A DNA stretch of 64,000 nucleotides. It comes from Bacteroidia bacterium. Its GTDB lineage: Bacteria > Bacteroidota > Bacteroidia > Cytophagales > Cyclobacteriaceae. How positions within the stretch are numbered: the stretch's first letter is position 1; the number at the start of each line of letters is the position of its first letter. The position numbers were made by a program, and so were the translations under genes. Location: assembly GCA_030425425.1 (NCBI GenBank), contig JAUIAO010000004.1, forward strand, positions 1-64,000. The letters run 5' to 3'. Of this stretch, positions 15,233-24,051 are shown one piece after another. Below the pieces are notes generated by a model, which had not been told where the DNA came from, did no database searches, and was given only the letters and a program-made list of their open reading frames with translations.

Positions 15233-15691
15233 ATGCACTCGGATATTAGCAATATTTCACCCACATTTTATGGCATCAGCCTTGTCCCGAAAAATAGATG
15301 GCGGGAATATGGCTATGCACTGTTGACAATCGCAGGTTCTGATGGAATGGTTTCTGATCCGGAACTCGAATGGCTTACTTTGGATATGGCCCATGAAGTG
15401 GGCGTGGATGAGGAGATAGTAGCCGACTGGGAAGATTTCGATTTTGAGGAAGCCGAATTGGAGGATTTATTTGCGCATTTCAGTTCCTCTACACTGGCCG
15501 GATTCAATAAACTACTCATTTATGATGCCATCAGAATGAGCTCTGCTGATGGAGAATATGCTTTGGAAGAAAAAGAGCAAGTCTATGAGGCAGCCAGAAT
15601 TCTAAAAGTCCAACCAGAGGTTGTGGTAGCCATAGAAGCCCTTGTCGATTTGGAGCAAGCCGCCAACAAACTCAGGATGACAATACTTTAA
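15233..15691 (+). CDS. TerB-like (tellurite resistance-like) protein
   Basis: Acidic protein of 152 residues with the TerB helical arrangement: AGSDGMVSDPELEWLTLDMA (about 33-52) and MSSADGEYALEEKEQVYEAARIL (about 103-125) are the two DG-containing metal-binding repeats expected of the fold. There is no signal peptide. TerB-like domains bind metal and occur in many stress contexts; without other ter genes nearby a tellurite role is not supported. It stands alone. Confidence 0.7.
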   Translation: MHSDISNISPTFYGISLVPKNRWREYGYALLTIAGSDGMVSDPELEWLTLDMAHEVGVDEEIVADWEDFDFEEAELEDLFAHFSSSTLAGFNKLLIYDAIRMSSADGEYALEEKEQVYEAARILKVQPEVVVAIEALVDLEQAANKLRMTIL

Positions 15692-15778
15692 TCCCACGGG
15701 TGGTTTTTATTCCTCGACTATTTGGGTTTAGAAATATTGTTTTGAAAAGCAAATCGATGACTCTGCCTCGAGGTTTAT

Positions 15779-16543
15779 TTATCCGTAGATTTCATTCAAA
15801 ATGCCAGCAAGACGAATTCCGGCTTGAAGTAATCTTAGATTGACCAGGTCACGGTTGTCATAGTCATATCGATAGCTGAGCTTCATGCTTTCTGGTAAGT
15901 CATATACCTGAGGCCTGTAGCTTTTTGATTCATAAGCCCAGTCCAAAACAGAGGCCGACTGCCACTTTTCAATTTGCTCATCTGTGGGGTGATCGATCCA
16001 ATCCACAAATTCAGTATAGCTATATTGACTTCCATCAATGATGCCAGTATCCCAAACACGATGTAGATTAGAAGATTTCCAGAAGTAGTCCAGTTTCACA
16101 TCATTTCCACCTCTATCTTCTCCATTACCCACATGAAGAGGCTGGTGAATGTCACCTACCAGATGAACCAACATTTTCAATGCAAATAGCTCATCTTCAT
16201 CGGAGAATTTCTTGCTTTTTAATTCATCTATTACCCTGTTGATGGTCACTATTACGTCACCTTCATCCGGTGTGCCAGCTTCTTCATAGGTTTTATCATC
16301 TGGTATAGTGCAATAATGCCATGGAGACATGTGATCATAACTGTGCTCCGATTTGATGAAATCCATATAATTGCTGATCTCTGCCAGAGTTTCGTTCCCT
16401 AAAACTTTTTGAAGGTTTTTTCGAGCTTTCTTCGTGAGATGCTTTTCAGCAATGAGGCCAGTCACACGATGACCGGTTTTGCCCCAGGGTAGAGCCTGAA
16501 CAGACATTGCTAATAGAATGATAAATGGGATAAGTCTTTTCAT
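15779..16543 (-). CDS. Secreted S1/P1 nuclease family protein
   Basis: Zinc-dependent nuclease of single-stranded nucleic acids, 254 residues. The signal peptide (MKRLIPFIILLAMSVQA) is followed by LPWGKTGHRVTGLIAEKHL, where the mature N-terminal Trp and the His are zinc ligands in the family. Other ligands are visible in HYCTIPD, LVHLVGDIHQPLHVGNGEDRGGNDV and NLHRVWDTGIID. The length is normal. It probably acts in the periplasm or outside the cell in nucleic-acid scavenging. The leader holds a terminator-like hairpin 80 nt upstream (separate entry). Confidence 0.9.
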   Translation of the reverse strand: MKRLIPFIILLAMSVQALPWGKTGHRVTGLIAEKHLTKKARKNLQKVLGNETLAEISNYMDFIKSEHSYDHMSPWHYCTIPDDKTYEEAGTPDEGDVIVTINRVIDELKSKKFSDEDELFALKMLVHLVGDIHQPLHVGNGEDRGGNDVKLDYFWKSSNLHRVWDTGIIDGSQYSYTEFVDWIDHPTDEQIEKWQSASVLDWAYESKSYRPQVYDLPESMKLSYRYDYDNRDLVNLRLLQAGIRLAGILNEIYG

Positions 16544-16607
16544 AACCCGAAATTAATTCTCTGTTTTGAAATAGACATTAATATGTGATGAAGAATTGAT
16601 GAATGGT

Positions 16608-16670
16608 AAAAGGGCAAAAGAAAGGCGCTGGACATTTCTGCCACAGCGCCTATCACCAACCTAACCTAAA
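16608..16670 (-). terminator. Terminator-like hairpin with GGTTAGGTTGGT motif, upstream of S1/P1 nuclease gene
   Basis: On the minus strand GGTTAGGTTGGT (16655-16666 complement) precedes the 8-bp stem AGGCGCTG/CAGCGCCT (16623-16651) and a T-rich tract (TTTCTTTT). No gene on that strand ends before it, since mfd is divergent, so it may be an attenuator in the nuclease leader or the end of a small RNA. The rest of the 16544-16879 gap holds only a likely mfd promoter. Confidence 0.55.
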
Positions 16671-16836
16671 TGGGTACCACTAAAACGTGATTACAATCAT
16701 TTATTGTACTCTTTAATACTGATTGTGAATTAAAATGTTTCAATAAATTCTTAAAATATTTCAAAAAAGTTTTGATTAGCGAAATGAAGATGGATTCAAC
16801 ATTCTGGTAATCCTGTGGTTTGGTTTAGGTGTCTTA

Positions 16837-16860
16837 TTGGCAATTATTCTAGTAGTTTTG
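16837..16860 (+). promoter_or_regulatory. Probable mfd promoter
   Basis: TTGG (16837) and TAGTTTTG (16853-16860) match the Bacteroidota -33 TTG and -7 TAnnTTTG elements, about 20 nt before the GTG start at 16880. The spacing is slightly short. Confidence 0.5.
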
Positions 16861-16879
16861 CAACCTTAATTTAAATCCC

Positions 16880-19800
16880 GTGGATACAAAACAGCTCCTT
16901 TCCATATACGAAAACAGTGATTTGGTTACAGCCATTGCCAATTCTATTGATCAAAAAACCAAGGTGCGTATTAAAGGAATCGCCGGAAGTTTCGATGCTA
17001 TTCTGGGATCAGCAGCTGCTTCCAATTACGATCGCTCTCATGTTTATATCTTACATGACAAGGAGGAGGCTGCTTATTTCTTAAATGATCTGAGGAATTT
17101 TTTGGAGGAAGATCAATTGTTGATCTTCCCAGGGTCTTACAAGAAGCCCTACCAGTTTGAAGAAACAGAAAATGCCAATATTCTTCAACGCGCCGAAGTG
17201 CTCAATCAGATCAACGCGAAGAAGAACCAGCAATTTCATATCATCACATATCCAGATGCACTTTACGAGAAGGTAATCAATAAACGCTCACTTTCAGAAA
17301 ACACCTTTAAGGTATCAATAAGTGAAAAGCTGGATATAGAATTCTTGTCTGAGTTACTTATCAGTTATGATTTTGAGAGGACGGATTTTGTTTATGAGGC
17401 AGGCCAGTTTTCTGTGAGAGGGGGTATCATAGATATTTACTCCTTTGCACATGATTATCCATATCGATTGGAATTGTTTGGAGATGAAGTAGAAAGTATC
17501 AGGGAATTTGATCCTGAAACGCAACTTTCTACCCGCCCATTGGATACGGTAACGCTTATTCCGAATGTTCAAACACGAATGCTCAAAGAAGAGAGACAAT
17601 CTTTTTTGGAGTTTATTCCTGATGACGCTGTGATTTGGCTGAAAGATTACCGAGAAACATTGGATTTGATAGAGAAGGGTTTCAATAAGGCGCAGGAGTC
17701 TTTTGAACAAATCATGAGAATAAGCGGGTACACACAAGTAGTTCTAAAACCAGAAGATCTATTTGATTCAGAAAGTTCTTTTGATCGATTACTCACCGAT
17801 TTTCATCAAGTGGAATTTGGAAATCGCTTCTATTTGAAGCCTGATGACGAATTTCAACTAAGTGTCAAACCACAGCCACATTTTCATAAAAACTTTGAAA
17901 TACTTGCTGAGGATCTGTTTAAATATCAGATCAAAAGCATGAACCGATATATCGCAGCAGAATCTTTCAAGCAACTGGAGAGATTGGAAACGATTTTTAA
18001 AGAAATCAACCATGAGCTTTCATTCACAGGAATCAATGCTTCCCTCAAAGAAGGGTTCATAGATGAAGAGCACGAGACCATCTGCTACACGGATCATCAG
18101 ATTTTTGATCGCTTCCACCAATACAGAGCTAAAGAGAAGTTTTCCAAGGCAAAATCTCTGACACTTCGTGAGCTCAAAACACTTCAACCAGGAGATTTTG
18201 TGGTTCATATTGATCATGGTGTTGGGAGGTTTGCTGGTTTGGATACTGTGGATAATGGTGGGAAGAAACAGGAGGTTCTGAGGTTGGTTTATCGTGATGA
18301 TGATCTCTTGTATGTGAGCATTCATTCCCTTCATAAAGTTTCAAAATATTCCAATAAAGAGAGCACTCCACCATCTATAAACAAGCTTGGCTCTCAGGAT
18401 TGGGAAAACAAGAAGAAGAAGGTCAAAAAGAAGGTTAAAGACATTGCCAAAGACCTTATCAATTTGTACGCAAAACGCAAAGCGGCTCCTGGTTTTGCCT
18501 TCCCGGGAGATGATTATTTGCAGGCAGAGCTGGAGTCTTCATTTTTATATCAGGACACACCAGACCAGGCACTGGCCACCAGTGATGTAAAAAAAGATAT
18601 GGAACAGCATCACCCCATGGATCGTCTGGTATGTGGTGATGTTGGTTTCGGAAAAACTGAAATAGCTGTTCGTGCAGCATTTAAGTCGGTTAATTCTGGT
18701 AAACAAGTAGCTGTTTTAGTTCCAACCACCATCCTGGCCATGCAGCACTACCACACATTTATGAAAAGGTTGGAGGGTTTTCCAGTTACAGTGGATTACA
18801 TCAATCGCTTCAAAACAACGAAAGACATCACTGCGATTAAGAAAAAGGTCAAAGAGGGTAAAATTGATATTCTTATAGGTACGCATCGCATTGTTAATAA
18901 GGATATTGAATTCAAAGAACTAGGCTTGATGATCATCGATGAAGAGCAGAAGTTTGGTGTGAAAGTAAAGGAACGACTAAAAGAAATGCGTGTGAATGTA
19001 GATGCTCTCACCCTTACGGCTACACCGATTCCACGAACTTTGCATTTTTCACTAATGGGGGCGAGAGACCTTTCTATTATCTCCACTCCACCGCCAAATA
19101 GACGTCCGGTGACAACAGAGATTCATGAATTCAATGAGGAAATTATCAGGGATGCTGTAAGTCATGAACTGAGACGAGGAGGTCAGGTTTTTATGGTGCA
19201 CAATCGAGTAAGTGATATTGAGCACATTGGGAATATTGTCTATCGGTTGGTTCCTGAAGCACGCATAGGCATTGCGCATGGTCAGATGGACGGCAAGCAG
19301 CTCGAAAAAGTGATGTTGAAGTTTATCGAAGGTGAATACGACGTTTTGGTGTCTACTAATATCATTGAATCAGGACTAGATATTCCAAATGCCAATACAA
19401 TTATCATCAACAGAGCACACATGTTTGGTTTGTCGGATCTACATCAGATGCGCGGAAGGGTAGGCCGTTCGAATACCAAGGCTTATTGCTTCATGCTCAC
19501 ACCGCCTTCATCCACACTTTCATCAGATGCCAGAAAGCGGCTGATAACTTTGGAAGAGTTCTCTGATTTGGGTGATGGCTTCAAAGTGGCCATGAGAGAT
19601 TTGGATATTCGTGGAGCTGGTAATTTACTTGGTAGTGAGCAAAGTGGATTTATCAATGATATGGGTTTCGAAGTATATCATAAAATTCTGGATGAAGCTG
19701 TCGCCGAATTGAAAGAGACTGAATTCAAGTCACTATTTGAAAATGAATTGGATCATCAGAAATTTAAAGCGATCAAAGAGGATTGCACTATTGAGACGGA

Positions 19801-20239
19801 TCTGGAAATTTTGATTCCGGATGATTATGTAAATAATATATCTGAAAGGCTTAGTCTATACTCCCAGCTGGACAACCTTAAAACTGAAGAAGAACTAACA
19901 AAGTTTGTGGAGGGTGTGAAAGATAGGTTTGGTCCACTTCCTGAAGAAGTCAAAGATTTGATTACTTCTGTGGAGGTGAGATGGGCGGCTATCGAATTAG
20001 GTTTTGAGAAAGTTCTCATCAAAAATAGTCTGATGAAGTGTTATGTTTCAGAAGAAAAAAACGAGAGTTATTTCCAATCAGATATTTTTGGGCATGTTTT
20101 GTCATTTATACAATCACAGCCAAGAAGGTGCAGTATGAAGGATTATAGAAAGAAATTGATAATAAGTATTCGTGAAGTTAATGTTATCGATGAGGCGCTA
20201 ACAGTGCTAAATGATATGAAAAACCCTGTATTTCAATAA
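16880..20239 (+). CDS. mfd: Transcription-repair coupling factor Mfd
   Basis: Releases RNA polymerase stalled at DNA damage and recruits UvrA. The 1119-residue length is normal. Seen in order: an N-terminal UvrB-like module (SVRGGIIDIYSFAHDYPYRLELFGDEVESIREFDP, about 175-210), the CarD-like RNA polymerase interaction domain (LQPGDFVVHIDHGVGRFAGL, about 433), the helicase core with GDVGFGKTE (Walker A, about 586), DEEQ (about 688), TATPIPRTL and QMRGRVGRSN, and a C-terminal TRCF domain from about 975. GTG 16880 is used, as no better start exists. It is the first gene after a divergent region and precedes gldJ by 142 nt. Confidence 0.97.
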   Translation: MDTKQLLSIYENSDLVTAIANSIDQKTKVRIKGIAGSFDAILGSAAASNYDRSHVYILHDKEEAAYFLNDLRNFLEEDQLLIFPGSYKKPYQFEETENANILQRAEVLNQINAKKNQQFHIITYPDALYEKVINKRSLSENTFKVSISEKLDIEFLSELLISYDFERTDFVYEAGQFSVRGGIIDIYSFAHDYPYRLELFGDEVESIREFDPETQLSTRPLDTVTLIPNVQTRMLKEERQSFLEFIPDDAVIWLKDYRETLDLIEKGFNKAQESFEQIMRISGYTQVVLKPEDLFDSESSFDRLLTDFHQVEFGNRFYLKPDDEFQLSVKPQPHFHKNFEILAEDLFKYQIKSMNRYIAAESFKQLERLETIFKEINHELSFTGINASLKEGFIDEEHETICYTDHQIFDRFHQYRAKEKFSKAKSLTLRELKTLQPGDFVVHIDHGVGRFAGLDTVDNGGKKQEVLRLVYRDDDLLYVSIHSLHKVSKYSNKESTPPSINKLGSQDWENKKKKVKKKVKDIAKDLINLYAKRKAAPGFAFPGDDYLQAELESSFLYQDTPDQALATSDVKKDMEQHHPMDRLVCGDVGFGKTEIAVRAAFKSVNSGKQVAVLVPTTILAMQHYHTFMKRLEGFPVTVDYINRFKTTKDITAIKKKVKEGKIDILIGTHRIVNKDIEFKELGLMIIDEEQKFGVKVKERLKEMRVNVDALTLTATPIPRTLHFSLMGARDLSIISTPPPNRRPVTTEIHEFNEEIIRDAVSHELRRGGQVFMVHNRVSDIEHIGNIVYRLVPEARIGIAHGQMDGKQLEKVMLKFIEGEYDVLVSTNIIESGLDIPNANTIIINRAHMFGLSDLHQMRGRVGRSNTKAYCFMLTPPSSTLSSDARKRLITLEEFSDLGDGFKVAMRDLDIRGAGNLLGSEQSGFINDMGFEVYHKILDEAVAELKETEFKSLFENELDHQKFKAIKEDCTIETDLEILIPDDYVNNISERLSLYSQLDNLKTEEELTKFVEGVKDRFGPLPEEVKDLITSVEVRWAAIELGFEKVLIKNSLMKCYVSEEKNESYFQSDIFGHVLSFIQSQPRRCSMKDYRKKLIISIREVNVIDEALTVLNDMKNPVFQ

Positions 20240-20381
20240 ATTTTGGGGGATTTCAACAATAAATCTTTAATTTTCCTTTTTATTGAATACAAATAGTGCA
20301 AAACATTGTCAATAAAGTCTATTTTTGACTTCTTTGTATTTATTACTATTTTGAAGTGTTTTCAATTAAAGTAAACAGGTT

Positions 20382-21695
20382 ATGAAAAAATTTGTGAATG
20401 CCTACTCTAGCTCATTAGCTATGCTGGCATTAGTTGTGTTTATGAGTTCGTGTAGGTACGGAAATCCTACAAGTACAACTCCTGGTGCGTACAGTACCGC
20501 TACTGGTTTAGAGTTTAATGAAGAAGGTGGCTTTGAAGTCAATGACTTTTGGGGTCAGCCAGAAGGACCAAACTTGATTTTCATTGAAGGTGGTAGAACT
20601 GTTTTAGGAACATTCGAAGAAGATGTACTTAACACCAATGATCATGTAGAAAGAGCAGTAACAGTTGCCTCATTTTATATGGATGAAACTGAAGTTGCGA
20701 ACATTCACTGGTTAGAGTATGAATATTACATCAAGCAAGACTCTGACGAATATTATTGGAAAAACAACCTTCCTGATACTACTGTTTGGGCTAAAGATTT
20801 GGCTTACAATGATCCATACGTTGATCATTACTATAGATATCCAGGTTTTAGGTTCTTCCCGGTAGTAGGTGTAAACTGGAGACAAGCCGTAAACTACTCT
20901 AAGTGGAGAACCAGAGTGGTAAACATCAAACTAGCTGGTGATGCTGGCATGTATGATGAATATGGCTCAGGAGGAGATGATTTTGCTGGAGCTGAAGGAG
21001 AAGGTGGCGGATCATTCGCCAGAATTCCTCTTGAATCTGGAGTGGTTTTACCAAACTACAGATTGCCTTCAGAAGCTGAGTGGGAATATGCTGCTCAGGC
21101 TTTGATAGGTACGCAGTGGTTGGATGAAAATCAAACACATAGACGCCTATACCCTTGGGATGGGCACTCTTTAAGAAATCCATACGGAAAAAGTATGGGT
21201 TACTTCTTGGCAAACTTTAAAAGAGGAAAAGGTGACTATGCGGGTATCGCGGGTAAACTAAACGATGGAGCTATGATCCCGACCTATGTCTATGATTATC
21301 CTCCAAACGACTTTGGTCTTTACAACATGGCAGGAAATGTGAACGAATGGGTACAGGACGTTTACAGACCTATGTCATTCAGAGATATGGAAGATATGAA
21401 CCCGGTGAGAAGAGATGGTACACTAGACCCAGAAACAGGATATGATGGAAGCTATAACTTCATCGGTAACGAAAGAGAATACAGTGAAGAAGAATGGACT
21501 AAAGCTTCAGGTCTTCAGAATTCTTATGACTCAGATAATCCTCCAATGAAAAGATTGAGAGTATATAAAGGTGGTTCTTGGGCTGATGTTGCTTACTGGC
21601 TATCACCAGGAACCAGAAGATATTTGTTTGAAGACTCTGCAACATCTACTGTTGGATTTAGATGTGCAATGATCAGAGCTGGAACGAACTATTAA
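20382..21695 (+). CDS. gldJ: Gliding motility / type IX secretion lipoprotein GldJ
   Basis: GldJ is an outer-membrane lipoprotein needed for T9SS function and gliding. The 437-residue protein has a lipoprotein signal peptide (VVFMSSC) and a formylglycine-generating-enzyme-like (SUMF1) fold. The N-terminal pattern TATGLEF..EGGFEVN...Q..GPNLIFIEGG and VASFYMDETEVANIHWLEYEYY matches GldJ closely. Later SUMF features are NYRLPSEAEWEYAAQ, GNVNEWVQDVY and GGSWADVAYWLSPGTRRY. It is somewhat shorter than the Flavobacterium protein. The paralogue GldK is the main alternative. It is followed by a strong terminator, so is probably monocistronic. Confidence 0.85.
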   Translation: MKKFVNAYSSSLAMLALVVFMSSCRYGNPTSTTPGAYSTATGLEFNEEGGFEVNDFWGQPEGPNLIFIEGGRTVLGTFEEDVLNTNDHVERAVTVASFYMDETEVANIHWLEYEYYIKQDSDEYYWKNNLPDTTVWAKDLAYNDPYVDHYYRYPGFRFFPVVGVNWRQAVNYSKWRTRVVNIKLAGDAGMYDEYGSGGDDFAGAEGEGGGSFARIPLESGVVLPNYRLPSEAEWEYAAQALIGTQWLDENQTHRRLYPWDGHSLRNPYGKSMGYFLANFKRGKGDYAGIAGKLNDGAMIPTYVYDYPPNDFGLYNMAGNVNEWVQDVYRPMSFRDMEDMNPVRRDGTLDPETGYDGSYNFIGNEREYSEEEWTKASGLQNSYDSDNPPMKRLRVYKGGSWADVAYWLSPGTRRYLFEDSATSTVGFRCAMIRAGTNY

Positions 21696-21717
21696 TTAAC
21701 CTGTTTTTATAACACTG

Positions 21718-21752
21718 AGGGGTTTCAATTTATTGGAATCCCTTTTTTTATT
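21718..21752 (+). terminator. Terminator after gldJ
   Basis: Imperfect stem GGGGTTTCAA / TTGGAATCCC followed by a run of seven Ts, 23 nt after the gldJ stop. Confidence 0.85.
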
Positions 21753-21769
21753 TGACTTGAGTTTTTCAA

Positions 21770-22489
21770 TCAATAGTTTTTGATAGTTTTTCTAAGCTCA
21801 ATATCAGTCATATAATAGGTGTCGGCAAAATCCTGAAATTGCTGATACAGTGGTTGGCAAGATGTGTCGTGACGTATATAATAGGCATAGTCATAGATTT
21901 GCTCTCCTAAGCCATGATATATGGGCATAAGGTCAGTTGAACGCTCATGAGTAGCTCTAAATTCACTACTAATTAGGTACATGATGCCCCATTTTGCTAT
22001 CTGAAAAGTCGATAGATCTTTATAATAAACTACATGGCCCAGTTCGTGCGCCAAGATCCCCACTTGGGCATTGAAAGGAAGGTTTTTTAAAAGAATAGGT
22101 TCGAAAAGAGATTGATCAGAATCATTTAACAGAATCTGATAAACCCGATTACTCTTTGGTCCAAAGAGTGTCTGGAACTTAAAATTCGTCTCCATTGGAG
22201 CACCAGAATTGGTCAGAATCATTTCTATCTGGATATCCCTGAGCTCAGGGTAGGCTGAATATGCGATTAGTGCTGCTTTCTCAAAGCCCAAAGGAACTGT
22301 TTTATGGTCTCCGACTATTTGCCATAAACTGTCGACATTGATAACCTCAGAATTGAGTGAATCAGGAAACTGATATGCCGCAATATTAGGAATTGATTGT
22401 GCCGGGTTGACTTTCTGTGCCAAAACGAGTGACAGGAGTGCTATGAGTAATACACTTATAGTCGTCAAGTATTTATAAAAGGTTTGCAA
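21770..22489 (-). CDS. Secreted zinc metallopeptidase-like protein (HELGH motif)
   Basis: Protein of 239 residues with an N-terminal signal peptide or anchor (YLTTISVLLIALLSLVLAQ). GILAHELGHVVYYKDLS near residue 143 is an HExxH zinc site in a helix, and TFQIAKWGIMYLISSEFRATHERSTDLMPIYHGLG supplies the Glu/Asp-rich second helix (ERSTD) seen in M48-like families. It is short for a full M48 enzyme, and no closer family is recognised. It lies 8 nt downstream of the membrane protein gene on the same strand, so the two form a probable operon. Confidence 0.65.
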   Translation of the reverse strand: MQTFYKYLTTISVLLIALLSLVLAQKVNPAQSIPNIAAYQFPDSLNSEVINVDSLWQIVGDHKTVPLGFEKAALIAYSAYPELRDIQIEMILTNSGAPMETNFKFQTLFGPKSNRVYQILLNDSDQSLFEPILLKNLPFNAQVGILAHELGHVVYYKDLSTFQIAKWGIMYLISSEFRATHERSTDLMPIYHGLGEQIYDYAYYIRHDTSCQPLYQQFQDFADTYYMTDIELRKTIKNY

Positions 22490-22497
22490 GAAACGGC

Positions 22498-23169
22498 TTA
22501 GTGCTTATTAACAATCGATTGAAGAGCATCAATTGCCGGTTTCTGATTTTCCTGTTTGATTTCTTGTGTTTTCGCCTTTTGAATTGATTGTATCAAAGGA
22601 ATGTCAGTCACAAGAATAAAAGTGATCATACCGATTAAAAACAATGCCTGAAAGATGATGTGCGCCCATCGGTTTTGAATTTTAAAAATCAAAAAAGCAC
22701 TATATGTAGCAATTAGAACTATTTTGGGAATTTGCTCAGAGATAGGAATGCCAGAAATATGAATGTCTTGAAAAATACTAATGAGAACAATCCATATAGA
22801 AATGATAAAAAAACTAGGCCACTGTTCATTATAGTAGGCCACTAAATCTTTTTCATCGCTGCGCAGACCTGTTGGAATGAGCATCCGGGCAAGAATGAAA
22901 ACCAGAATTGGAAATGTGAGGAGTCCTAAAATCACTTTCATCGTCCATTCTTCTACATGAACGGAGTATTCGTAATTGTAAAACCAATCCTGATACAGAT
23001 TGAGAAAAGTAGAAATAATCATCAATACGTGTGCGACACTCACTTTGAGGTGCTTGAAGCCGGAAACGATATCCGCCAAACCATTCAATACCTGTGCTAT
23101 TCCCAGACCAATGATGAGGGATGTAATAACCACTACATATTCAAAAGGCTCCATTGCAAACTGTTCCAT
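22498..23169 (-). CDS. Multi-pass membrane protein of unknown function
   Basis: Hydrophobic protein of 223 residues from ATG 23169 (MEQFAMEPFEYVVVI); the track start at 23241 adds a polar leader that disagrees with a membrane start. About six helices can be seen, including YVVVITSLIIGLGIAQVLNGL, HVLMIISTFLNLYQDWFY, VILGLLTFPILVFILARML and IIFQALFLIGMITFILVTDI. No family or conserved catalytic residues are recognised. It probably forms an operon with the HELGH peptidase and possibly the kinase upstream (92-nt gap). Confidence 0.6.
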   Translation of the reverse strand: MEQFAMEPFEYVVVITSLIIGLGIAQVLNGLADIVSGFKHLKVSVAHVLMIISTFLNLYQDWFYNYEYSVHVEEWTMKVILGLLTFPILVFILARMLIPTGLRSDEKDLVAYYNEQWPSFFIISIWIVLISIFQDIHISGIPISEQIPKIVLIATYSAFLIFKIQNRWAHIIFQALFLIGMITFILVTDIPLIQSIQKAKTQEIKQENQKPAIDALQSIVNKH

Positions 23170-23261
23170 ATTGTTGAGTTTTGCAGAGGAAATTAAAGCC
23201 TTTGTAGGTAGAATAAAATTTTTTGATCTGACATCACACAAAAAGTCATAGGAGTGACTTT

Positions 23262-23879
23262 TTAGCTGAACAATCCGTGAATTTCTGCATCGATTCGTTC
23301 AACTATCAACGAAAAATCTTCCGGGTTGTGAACGAAATCCAGGTCATTGACATCTATCACTAAAAGTTTTCCTTCCTTATAGTCACCAATCCAATCGGTA
23401 TAGTGTGCATTCAGGTTTTTGAGATATTCAATTTGGATTAGGTTTTCATATTCCCTTCCGCGTTTTTGAATTTGGCTTACCAATTTAGAAATGTCTGACT
23501 TTAGATAGATTAATAAATCTGGTGGCTGTACGTGTTGAATCATTGATTCAAAAAGCGTCAAATAAGTGGCATAATCGCGCTCATTGAGCATGCCTGAACG
23601 ATACAGGTTAAGAGCAAAAATGTATGCATCTTCATAAATAGTTCGGTCCTGAATGGTGGACTTACTACTTTCCTGAATGGTTTTGATCTGTTGGAAACGA
23701 CTATTGAGGAAATAAACCTGAAGATGAAAGGCCCACTTGGGCATATCTTCATAAAAATCTGCCAGGTATGGGTTGCCTTCTACAGCTTCGTACAATACAT
23801 CCCATCCGTAGTGATGACCAAGTTTTTCTGCCAGGCTGGTTTTACCTGAACCAATGTTTCCACAAATCGCTAAATACAT
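23262..23879 (-). CDS. Deoxynucleoside kinase
   Basis: Phosphorylates deoxynucleosides in nucleotide salvage. The 205-residue protein starts MYLAICGNIGSGKTSLAEKL, with the P-loop GNIGSGKTS at the extreme N-terminus as usual for the dCK/dGK/TK2 family; this decides the start at 23879 against the longer track ORF. VYFLNSRFQQI, QDRTIYEDAYIFA (the DRS/ERS-like catalytic motif, here DRT) and the lid region IQKRGREYENLI are also present. Base specificity cannot be told from sequence alone. Confidence 0.9.
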   Translation of the reverse strand: MYLAICGNIGSGKTSLAEKLGHHYGWDVLYEAVEGNPYLADFYEDMPKWAFHLQVYFLNSRFQQIKTIQESSKSTIQDRTIYEDAYIFALNLYRSGMLNERDYATYLTLFESMIQHVQPPDLLIYLKSDISKLVSQIQKRGREYENLIQIEYLKNLNAHYTDWIGDYKEGKLLVIDVNDLDFVHNPEDFSLIVERIDAEIHGLFS

Positions 23880-24000
23880 GGCTGTAAAATTATAAGCTCC
23901 CGAAACAAATCTTCTGATTTCTCCGAAACATTCGACCAATAAATTACAGGAGTCTCAATAGCGAAGAAAAACGTGACATATGAGCAGAGAAAAATAACCA

Positions 24001-24032
24001 AAAAAACCTGTGAATGGCTCCACAGGTTTTTC
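24001..24032 (-). terminator. Terminator after susD-like gene
   Basis: On the minus strand AAAACCTGTG / CACAGGTTTT forms a 10-bp stem with T-rich 3' side, about 20 nt after the SusD-like stop codon. Confidence 0.85.
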
Positions 24033-24051
24033 CGAATTACTTGATTTGATG

